Under the pieces are notes generated by a model, which was given only the letters and a program-made list of their open reading frames with translations, was not told the DNA's origin and ran no database searches. Positions 57,889 to 64,000 of a stretch of DNA of 64,000 nucleotides are shown in pieces. Location of the stretch: contig NC_015320.1 in assembly GCF_000194625.1 (NCBI RefSeq), positions 434,001 through 498,000 of the forward strand, given 5' to 3'. The position numbers and the translations under genes are program-made. Each line of letters begins with the position of its first letter. The first letter of the stretch is position 1. The DNA comes from Archaeoglobus veneficus SNP6 (GTDB lineage: Archaea; Halobacteriota; Archaeoglobi; Archaeoglobales; Archaeoglobaceae).

Positions 57889-60642
57889 ATGAAAAAATTT
57901 AAATCCACCCTTCTCGCCATTTCTGCGATGACAGGCAAAAATGTTCTGGAGAAAAACTGGCATTGGCTGTTCCTCGGTGTTGCTGCCATAGTAAGTCTGT
58001 ATCTCAGGATTATAAATCCTTGGAATTCTGTTTTCGTTTCCTGGATTGAAGGAGCAAGGTTGAGTGGTAACGATCCCTGGTACTACTTCAGGCTGATTGA
58101 TAGCTGTATACACAATTTTCCCTCAAGAATCTGGTTCGATGCGTTTACGTATTATCCATACGGCACATACCTTCACTTTGGCCCCTTCCTCGTGTATCTG
58201 GGCACTCTGGTTTCGTTCGTAGCTGGAGCAGGCGACGCGGCATCCATCAGGTCAGTGATAGCGTTTATTCCTGCAATCGGTGGAACTCTGCTCGCTTTTC
58301 CTGTATATCTGTTAACCAGAGAGATCTCTGGCAAAAAAGCCGGAGTAATAGCCTCCCTGCTCGTCGTAATAATCCCTGGTCAGCTTATGGCAAGGAGCGT
58401 GCTGGGCTTCAACGACCACCACATATGGGAAGTATTCTGGATGACTTCAACGCTTGCTCTGTTTGCGTATTCGATAAACCTGTGGAGTGGTAGGAGCGCA
58501 AAGGAGAACCTGAGCGATAAATCGAAGCTGCTCGCGCCAGTTCTGACGGGCATCGCTCTCGGTCTTTATCTTGACACGTGGGCCCCAGGCTTTATAGTTG
58601 CACTGATGCTCCTTGTTTATGCATTTTTTGTATTCATTGTTAAGAAATACCTCAAAGCAGAAACCGAAAACCTCGTTTACATCGGCATAATCACGTTCCT
58701 CGTCGCTTCCATCATCTATCTACCATTCTCGTTCGTTTACCACGGGTTAAATACTGTATATTATTCTCCATTCCAGCTAATAATCTTGCTTGGCTCAGCT
58801 CTCGTTCTGGCAATCTTCCATGGCATTGAGATCCTTGAAAAGAGGGGCTACTATTCAAGGCTCGGAATTAAGGAGGATTATGCTTTTCCTGCAACCATTG
58901 CTGTTTCAGCAGCGGTGGTGGTTGGGGCAATAACCGCAGTTTCGCCTGACTTTTTAAATCTACTGACGAGAATTATAGGTGTCGTGCAGCCAAAAGGTGG
59001 CGCTCTAACCATAGCAGAAGTCCAGCCCTTCTTCACAATGGGTGGCGAGTTCAGTCTGGCTCCAGCATGGAGCAACTTCGCCATGACGTTCTTCTTTGCA
59101 ATCCCAGGCATGGTCTACACTGCCTACAGACTCGTTAAGGAAAGAAAGAGCCTTTACCTCCTTGTTCTCGTCTGGGGAGTTGCAATGCTTATCGCTTTAA
59201 CAGGACAGAACAGATTCGCCTACTACTTCGGTGCAGTTTCTGCAGTCTTTGCTGCTGTGATGCTCGAATACTTCCTCAGACTCTACGCAAACTATGCGGT
59301 CGAAAAGAAGTTCACCCGTGTATATGCGCTATCAGTTCTCTGGTTCGCTGCGTTCTTGATCCTGCGTGCGAATCCAGAGTACTTCCTCTTCGCGCTGCTC
59401 CTTCTCGTTCCGGCTCTGGCAGACGCGTTCCTGAATCTTGGCGGTTACGCAACGCGCGAGTGGCCCGATCTGGACAAACTTGTAGATGTTCTGAAGAGGG
59501 CGAAGAACCAGGCGTCCGTGCTGGCAGTTGTTGCGCTGCTGCTATTTTCTGCGCTGGTGCTCGTTTATCCAACCTTCGCCCAGGCGAACATGCAGAGCAA
59601 GTACGCAGGCGGAGGTATCAACAAGGAGTGGTATGACGCGTTAACCTGGATGCGGGAGAACACTCCCGGCAAAGACTTCTACGACGAGTACTACTATGAA
59701 CTCTACGAGCCCGGTAAGCCCGGAGAACCCTATCCTTATCCAGAAGGTACCTACGGAGTCATGAGCTGGTGGGACTACGGGCACTGGATTACTGCTATTG
59801 CTCACCGCATACCAAATGCGAACCCGTTCCAGCAGGGGATAGGTAACAAGTATGCCAATCAGCCAGGAGCAGCACCATTCTTCACAGCATTCAACGAGAG
59901 CTACGCAAATGCCATAGCTGACAGGCTGGGCGTCAAATACGTGATAACGGATGTGGAGATGGCTACCGGCAAGTTCTACGCAATGGCCGTTTGGGCTGAA
60001 GGCTCTCTTGACAGGGCTGGGCAGATGTACTATGCGGGTGTGGGCTACGTCTATCAGACTCCACAGGGCTTGGGAATTGCATTTAACCGCTTTGCCGTTC
60101 CCACAGGGGCGCAGATCATCAGGGTGCTCAACGTGCCCAGCGAGAACTACTACCGCACCATGGAAGCTCGTTTCCACATCTTTGATGGCAACGGCCTGCA
60201 GCACTACCGCATGGTTTACGAGAGCGGTTTCGTCAGCATACGAAGCCCCATGGGATTCGACGAGATGATGTACAGAAATATATACAACAGTGTTTACGCA
60301 AACAGTATCGGTTTGCCGAAGGTCAATGTCACACCAACGGGTTACGTCAAGATATTCGAGTACGTTAAGGGAGCTAAAATAACGGGGAAGGCTCCGGCAG
60401 GAGTGGACGAGGTAACCATAAAGGCAACCGTAACGACTAACCAGAACAGAACCTTCGTGTACGAGCAGAAGGCGAAGGTTGAGAACGGAGTATATGAATT
60501 CATCGTACCCTATGCCCAGAACACAAAGTATCCGGTGAAGGTGTCGGAGTACGTGATAACGGCGGGCAGCGTTACGAAGACGGTATCGATTACTGATGAG
60601 GACGTTGAGAATGGAAAAGTGATTACCCTTGATTTTGTTTAA
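57889..60642 (+). CDS. aglB: Oligosaccharyltransferase AglB (STT3)
   Basis: A 917-residue membrane enzyme that transfers the lipid-linked oligosaccharide to Asn in N-X-S/T sequons. Signs: the N-terminal metal site SGNDPWYYFRLID, the second GFNDHHIWEVFW, the TIAEVQPF (TIXE-like) loop, about 13 helices up to residue 570, and the sequon-recognising GVMSWWDYGHWITAIAHRIP (WWDYG). The C-terminal globular domain ends in a beta-rich module (about 820-917). ATG 57889 is preferred to the TTG two codons upstream. Confidence 0.96.
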   Translation: MKKFKSTLLAISAMTGKNVLEKNWHWLFLGVAAIVSLYLRIINPWNSVFVSWIEGARLSGNDPWYYFRLIDSCIHNFPSRIWFDAFTYYPYGTYLHFGPFLVYLGTLVSFVAGAGDAASIRSVIAFIPAIGGTLLAFPVYLLTREISGKKAGVIASLLVVIIPGQLMARSVLGFNDHHIWEVFWMTSTLALFAYSINLWSGRSAKENLSDKSKLLAPVLTGIALGLYLDTWAPGFIVALMLLVYAFFVFIVKKYLKAETENLVYIGIITFLVASIIYLPFSFVYHGLNTVYYSPFQLIILLGSALVLAIFHGIEILEKRGYYSRLGIKEDYAFPATIAVSAAVVVGAITAVSPDFLNLLTRIIGVVQPKGGALTIAEVQPFFTMGGEFSLAPAWSNFAMTFFFAIPGMVYTAYRLVKERKSLYLLVLVWGVAMLIALTGQNRFAYYFGAVSAVFAAVMLEYFLRLYANYAVEKKFTRVYALSVLWFAAFLILRANPEYFLFALLLLVPALADAFLNLGGYATREWPDLDKLVDVLKRAKNQASVLAVVALLLFSALVLVYPTFAQANMQSKYAGGGINKEWYDALTWMRENTPGKDFYDEYYYELYEPGKPGEPYPYPEGTYGVMSWWDYGHWITAIAHRIPNANPFQQGIGNKYANQPGAAPFFTAFNESYANAIADRLGVKYVITDVEMATGKFYAMAVWAEGSLDRAGQMYYAGVGYVYQTPQGLGIAFNRFAVPTGAQIIRVLNVPSENYYRTMEARFHIFDGNGLQHYRMVYESGFVSIRSPMGFDEMMYRNIYNSVYANSIGLPKVNVTPTGYVKIFEYVKGAKITGKAPAGVDEVTIKATVTTNQNRTFVYEQKAKVENGVYEFIVPYAQNTKYPVKVSEYVITAGSVTKTVSITDEDVENGKVITLDFV

Positions 60643-60880
60643 ATTTAAGTTTAAAAATATAAACGATGATATGAAATAAGTCATGAAAATAAATGAAACT
60701 TAAAATGGGCTGGCAAGTTACTAATTGTAGAGAATTCACAAATTCATAAGATAGTTTGAATAAGAAATTGGAGAAAATCAAGTACATTTAATATAAATAA
60801 ATGTTTAAAATGAGTGATAATGAAGAAAATTATCTACCAATAATAGAAACGTCTTTAAATTGGGGAAATGTGGGCTCTTT
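60643..60880. other. A/T-rich intergenic region
   Basis: The sequence after aglB is A/T-rich with many short stops in every frame. No gene, repeat or clear structure is seen. It leads into a transposase tail. Confidence 0.5.
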
Positions 60881-61039
60881 ATGGACAGAATACACAAGTT
60901 TACGAGGAAATCTGTTGCAAGGTTCGTTTATGCTAACGTACTTCTCATAGCAATCCTTATTCGACTGGGATTCAGGGAAAAGAAAGTTTTGCAAGGCTGG
61001 CTGAGTGGTGAGTTTGCAGACATCCTAACGCGTTTATAA
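60881..61039 (+). pseudogene. C-terminal tail of an IS4-like transposase
   Basis: A 52-codon frame reads MDRIHKFTRKSVARFVYANV then LLIAILIRLGFREKKVLQGW. This resembles the C-terminal end of IS4-type DDE transposases, where a DRI-x-RT stretch is followed by a hydrophobic helix. No catalytic part is present. The family call is by pattern only. Confidence 0.5.
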
Positions 61040-61142
61040 CGCATGTCTACATCTAACTACAGGCTTTTACATCGGCCTGCTAAAAAAGGTTCCAACGTGT
61101 GGTTACCCCAATCTATTTAAGCCCTCTCCACTATTTTTTAAT

Positions 61143-61373
61143 ATGAAATGGATAACAGCACATCCCGAAGTCTGCCACGGAAAACCTGTATTTAAAGGAA
61201 CGAGAATTCTGGTCAGTGACATTCTTGAATTACTTGCTTCTGGAGTCAGCGTTAGAGAAATTCTTGAGGAATATCCGGGGTTAAACGAAGAAATGATTAG
61301 AGAAGCTTTAGAGTATGCAGCTAAACTCATTAAGGGAGAACGCCATGTTAGATTTAAAGTTCCTGTTAGATGA
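61143..61373 (+). CDS. DUF433-family antitoxin
   Basis: A 76-residue DNA-binding antitoxin: ITAHPEVCHGKPVFKGTRIL, VSDILELLASGVSVREILEE and YPGLNEEMIREALEYAAKLI, the standard DUF433 pattern. It overlaps the following DUF5615 toxin gene by 29 bases. Paralogous to the gene at 61904. Confidence 0.9.
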   Translation: MKWITAHPEVCHGKPVFKGTRILVSDILELLASGVSVREILEEYPGLNEEMIREALEYAAKLIKGERHVRFKVPVR

Positions 61374-61704
61374 AAATATTCCTAAATCTGTAAAAAATTT
61401 TCTTGAGCACAGAGGATTTTCAGCAGAATACGTTCCGAAGGGTATAAAGGATCGGGAAGTTGTATCATTGGCAAAAGAAAAGAGAGCAATATTGCTCACG
61501 AGAGATTCTGACTTTGCTAATTCTGTTTTGTACCCACCACATGAATTTTTCGGTATTGTTGTATTTTGTATACACCCGCCTAAGCCAGACAAAATTGTAA
61601 AGGCTTTATCTCTGCTTTTGGAGGAAGTTAAGGACATCGGGGGCAAGTTGTTTGTAGTTGAGGAAGAGGGATTTGTAGTATTTGAAAGTACAGATAAAAA
61701 ATAA
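61345..61704 (+). CDS. DUF5615 PIN-like toxin
   Basis: A 119-residue PIN-like protein with acidic residues in DLKFLLDENIPKSVKNFLEH, GIKDREVVSLAKEKRAILLT and TRDSDFANSVLYP. Expected to be an RNase toxin held by the DUF433 protein. The ATG at 61345 is used; an in-frame start 10 codons upstream lies deep in the antitoxin gene. Confidence 0.88.
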   Translation: MLDLKFLLDENIPKSVKNFLEHRGFSAEYVPKGIKDREVVSLAKEKRAILLTRDSDFANSVLYPPHEFFGIVVFCIHPPKPDKIVKALSLLLEEVKDIGGKLFVVEEEGFVVFESTDKK

Positions 61705-61903
61705 TCAGAACAGATAATTAACTGGCAAGCTGGGTTGGATGTTATTTTCTGAGAACAATCTACTAAGAAATTTTGCCATAAACATACCCAGCACCAATAC
61801 TATTTTCGAAGTTTGCAGCAGGTTGGAAACGAGGAATCTGTAAGTGTTTGATAAACTCCAACTTCAGGCAAACATATATTAAGCATCGGAATGACATTAT
61901 AGC

Positions 61904-62128
61904 ATGTTTGAGAGAATTGAGATTGACACAAAAAAACTGGGTGGTAAACCTGTAATTAAAGGAACAAGAATCCCCATCCACTTGATTCTTGAAATGCTCG
62001 CGGAAGGGATGAGTATTGAAGACATTCTCGGAGAGTACCCCGAGCTTGAGGAGGCAGATGTCAGGGAAGCAGTGAGATATGCATCTTACCTTTTGAGCAG
62101 AGAGGAGCTGCATGAAGTTCCTGCTTGA
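61904..62128 (+). CDS. DUF433-family antitoxin (second copy)
   Basis: A 74-residue paralog: KKLGGKPVIKGTRIPIHLIL, EMLAEGMSIEDILGEYPELE and EADVREAVRYASYLLSREEL. It overlaps the second DUF5615 gene by 17 bases, as the first pair does. Confidence 0.9.
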   Translation: MFERIEIDTKKLGGKPVIKGTRIPIHLILEMLAEGMSIEDILGEYPELEEADVREAVRYASYLLSREELHEVPA

Positions 62129-62441
62129 TGATAATGTTCCTTATAGCGTAAAAAAATGGTTTCAGAAGAAAGGACTTGAGGCGGTTAAGCTGTTTGAAAT
62201 TGGTCTGAAGGGGGCAGATGATGAAACCATCTATAGATACGCTATTGAAAATGGCTTCGCAGTGATAACACTTGATCTGGATTTTGGATATCTATTCCTC
62301 AAATTCCAAAAAGGGACTATAATAGTTCTAAGACCACACAGGTCAATACCAGATGAAATAGTATGCTTATTAGAAAGATCTGTAGAAGTTATACAGGAAA
62401 AAGAAGGTCTAATTGTTGTTAAACCGGACATGTCAAGATAA
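62112..62441 (+). CDS. DUF5615 PIN-like toxin (second copy, 3' end altered by IS)
   Basis: A 109-residue PIN-like protein: MKFLLDDNVPYSVKKWFQKK, IGLKGADDETIYRYAIENGF and VITLDLDFGYLFLKFQKG carry the acidic residues. The last three codons and the stop lie within the left end of the IS that begins at 62431, so the natural C-terminus has probably been replaced. Confidence 0.87.
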   Translation: MKFLLDDNVPYSVKKWFQKKGLEAVKLFEIGLKGADDETIYRYAIENGFAVITLDLDFGYLFLKFQKGTIIVLRPHRSIPDEIVCLLERSVEVIQEKEGLIVVKPDMSR

Positions 62442-63120
62442 ACACCTCCAGTAGTTATAGAAAGCCATAAAGCTCTCTACCCAGCTCTGAACAGAATTAA
62501 AAGAGCTTCTAAACGGAAATCTGTTCCAGAATCTTAACGTCCTATCTTTAAATCTCGAAAAGAACCCTTCAACAGCATTTCTATTACCAAACGTCTCATG
62601 TCTGTATTTCAATCCCAACCTCTTCAAAGCCCACAGATACCAGAACCCCCTATCTACAACGATCTCTGGCTTGTTTTCACAGTGTTTAAGCATCTCTCTT
62701 AAGAAAACGTAAGCTTCAAAGCTTCCTCTTCCTTCTGAAGCCCATATGGCTAAGCATTCTTTAGTATCAACGTCTATAGCAGCCCATACGAAGATTAGCT
62801 TCTTCTCAAGTTTAATTTTTGTTTCATCTATTGCAATAAGTCTTCTTTTCTTCTTTCTTGGAGGTTTTAGAGCTGTTTTAAGCCTATGGTAGTAAATTCT
62901 AACAGATTCGCGGCTTATTTCCTCGAAAAGAGATAGAAAATCGCTTGTCCTTCTTAAAGAGAGACCGAAGAAGTATAATAGAGCTGCTAATATCTTTAAT
63001 TCCACATTTTTCTTGTTCCTCCGAAAGACTTTTGTAGCCTTGACGTAATCTACCAATTGCCTAAGTGTGGGGAGCATATATTGTATTTCTACTATTTATT
63101 TTTTATTGCTATTCTTGACA
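62431..63120 (-). mobile_element. IS6-like insertion sequence, about 690 bp
   Basis: The ends share an 8-bp inverted repeat: TGTCAAGA at 62431-62438 and TCTTGACA at 63113-63120. One transposase gene fills the element. The flanking 8-mers (ACCGGACA left, GCACCTGT right) differ, so no target duplication is visible. A decayed relative lies at 32190-32474. Confidence 0.75.
62433..63077 (-). CDS. IS6-like DDE transposase
   Basis: A 214-residue transposase. The DDE residues are Asp84 (LIAIDETKIKL), Asp142 (EIVVDRGFWYLWA) and Glu170 (NRNAVEGFFSRFKDR). The N-terminal helical part (LVDYVKATKVFRRNKKNVEL) would bind the ends. The gene appears intact; its stop codon overlaps the left inverted repeat. 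Similar in size to the IS6-family transposases of Pyrococcus. Confidence 0.85.
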   Translation of the reverse strand: MLPTLRQLVDYVKATKVFRRNKKNVELKILAALLYFFGLSLRRTSDFLSLFEEISRESVRIYYHRLKTALKPPRKKKRRLIAIDETKIKLEKKLIFVWAAIDVDTKECLAIWASEGRGSFEAYVFLREMLKHCENKPEIVVDRGFWYLWALKRLGLKYRHETFGNRNAVEGFFSRFKDRTLRFWNRFPFRSSFNSVQSWVESFMAFYNYWRCLS

Positions 63121-63185
63121 GCACCTGTTAAACCTACAAAAATTAGAGTTATAAAGCCTTGATTGTTTTTTCATTATATATCTCC

Positions 63186-63385
63186 ATGTTAAAGTTCCAT
63201 TCCGACATAATAGCCAACTCACTGGACATAATTCCGAGATACCACATCTACGAAGTGCGATTCAGATCATTTTATCAACCGTAATTTCTGAAGTTTTCTT
63301 AACTGCTGATAAGCAGCTTGCCGAGATTGCCAAAAACCTTGGAATTGATGCATTTGATGTAGAGAATGAAGAAGACGAAGTTTGA
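63186..63385 (+). pseudogene. PIN-domain fragment
   Basis: A start at 63186 reads MLKFHSDIIANSLDIIPRYH then stops; after a frame change the end of a PIN domain follows (FLTADKQLAEIAKNLGIDAF) to a stop at 63383. The middle is lost, so this is a VapC relic between the IS and the HepT gene. Confidence 0.6.
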
Positions 63386-63415
63386 CAAATATTCCAGGAC
63401 CAATAATATTTCATG

Positions 63416-63823
63416 TTATTCCACAAAACTTTCAGCCGTTTTCACGAGCTTTACGGCAATCCTGTACAGTTCGTCAACAAAATCAAGCGCCTCTTCAACC
63501 CTGCTGAGATCCAGATGGTTGTAGTGGTGAGCTATAGCATTCCTCAGACCGTTAAATCTTCTTAGCGTATCTCCTTCCTCCTCGTTTATAATTCTCTCGT
63601 CTACAAGCTTGGATATGTTTGTGTAATCGTCCTCAACTTCCAGACCCACATCCTTAACAAGCATGGCAACGATGTCCATGACAGCTTCGATGGCAGTCTG
63701 CAGTGAGTAGAGAACAGCCCTTCTGCTGACCTCGTCCTCCATTGCGTGTTCAGCCAGTTCAGACATGAAGATAGTTTCCTTTTCTACCCACTCAAGTTTT
63801 TCCGAGTATCTTTTTCTTCTCAT
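63416..63823 (-). CDS. HepT-like HEPN RNase toxin (DUF86)
   Basis: A 135-residue helical protein with the HEPN RNase motif in GLRNAIAHHYNHLD (RxxxxHxY) and the family pattern AVLYSLQTAIEAVMDIVAML. It pairs with the upstream gene as a HepT/MntA-type module. The first 10 codons overlap that gene by 32 bases, so the start could also be the ATG at 63766. Confidence 0.88.
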   Translation of the reverse strand: MRRKRYSEKLEWVEKETIFMSELAEHAMEDEVSRRAVLYSLQTAIEAVMDIVAMLVKDVGLEVEDDYTNISKLVDERIINEEEGDTLRRFNGLRNAIAHHYNHLDLSRVEEALDFVDELYRIAVKLVKTAESFVE

Positions 63824-64000
63824 TGAGCCATCTCCTCCTGAGTCTGAGTTTTTCTTCTATGCTTTCAAATGAGTTCTCCTTTATTCTGTGCTCCATGTCC
63901 TTCCATATCTTCATCTGCCTGTAGAGGTACAGGTCGAGTTCATCTTTTGAGTATACCTTAACGTGATTTCTCACAATATCCACACGGATGTAAAGTGGGA
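63792..64000 (-). CDS. Probable MntA-type nucleotidyltransferase antitoxin, C-terminal part
   Basis: The frame is open to the right edge, so the N-terminal part with the nucleotidyltransferase motif lies outside. The visible C-terminus (VRNHVKVYSKDELDLYLYRQ, KLRLRRRWLNEKKKILGKT) resembles the tail of MntA proteins that precede HepT. The assignment depends mainly on the adjacent HepT gene. Confidence 0.6.
   Translation of the reverse strand, partial: PLYIRVDIVRNHVKVYSKDELDLYLYRQMKIWKDMEHRIKENSFESIEEKLRLRRRWLNEKKKILGKT

Noticed and set aside
59641-60684. A 347-codon frame opposite aglB
   Set aside because: It is antisense to the unmistakable WWDYG-containing region of AglB and has no recognisable domain.

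Overview
The window reads as a chromosome segment of a sulfate-reducing archaeon of the Archaeoglobales (Archaeoglobus or a close relative). Supporting signs are a complete F420H2:quinone oxidoreductase (fqo) operon in the Archaeoglobus gene order J-K-M-L-N-A-BC-D-H-I-F, an sn-glycerol-1-phosphate dehydrogenase for archaeal ether lipids, a RIO2 kinase, an AglB oligosaccharyltransferase, an hdrA/mvhD pair, and promoters of the TATA-box type, some apparently leaderless. I see no rRNA, tRNA or CRISPR array. The species is not determined.

Region 1 (about 1-14.4 kb) is ordinary housekeeping: the end of a RIO2 kinase gene, a DUF460 RNase H-like protein, a sodium:solute symporter with a 34-residue membrane peptide encoded just upstream, an Mrp/NifX-like iron-sulfur pair, an APC permease fused to two UspA domains, the PLP synthase genes pdxST, a LeuC-type aconitase, a YkgJ-like Cys-cluster protein, HtpX, EgsA and an HhH-GPD-like protein. 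Region 2 (14.6-25.4 kb) is the fqo operon, with FqoB and FqoC fused and a charged insert in FqoD. It takes electrons from F420H2 to the membrane quinone and pumps ions.

Region 3 (25.3-36.9 kb) starts with a zinc-ribbon/HicB-like protein of unknown role. It continues with a leftward cluster tusA - PAS/poly-HAMP/GAF sensor - hdrA - mvhD, a plausible redox-sensing plus electron-transfer unit. The sensor gene carries two recent internal tandem duplications. Beyond it is gene debris (PAS fragment, AAA ATPase fragment, IS6-like relic), a MNT/HEPN toxin-antitoxin pair, a DMT transporter, a YbaK-type deacylase and a radical SAM/SPASM gene broken by an in-frame stop.

Region 4 (37-60.6 kb) is a surface-glycan island. 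RmlABDC make dTDP-rhamnose. FdtA-, FdtB- and FdtC-like enzymes branch from the RmlB product to a dTDP-3-acetamido-3,6-dideoxyhexose. A second operon of WbpE-, WbpB- and WbpD-like enzymes suggests a UDP-2,3-diacetamido uronic acid. Glycosyltransferases, a Wzx-type flippase, two alkaline-phosphatase-superfamily proteins and the oligosaccharyltransferase AglB complete a likely lipid-linked oligosaccharide and N-glycosylation pathway. The leftward genes from about 43.4 to 52 kb look clearly more A/T-rich than the fqo region. The island is bordered or interrupted by relics (3' end of glmS, 5' end of rmlC, a decayed transposase) and toxin-antitoxin modules, as expected for an exchangeable locus.

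Region 5 (60.6-64 kb) holds two paralogous DUF433/DUF5615 toxin-antitoxin modules, a nearly intact IS6-like insertion sequence, a PIN-domain relic and a HepT/MntA pair cut by the window end.
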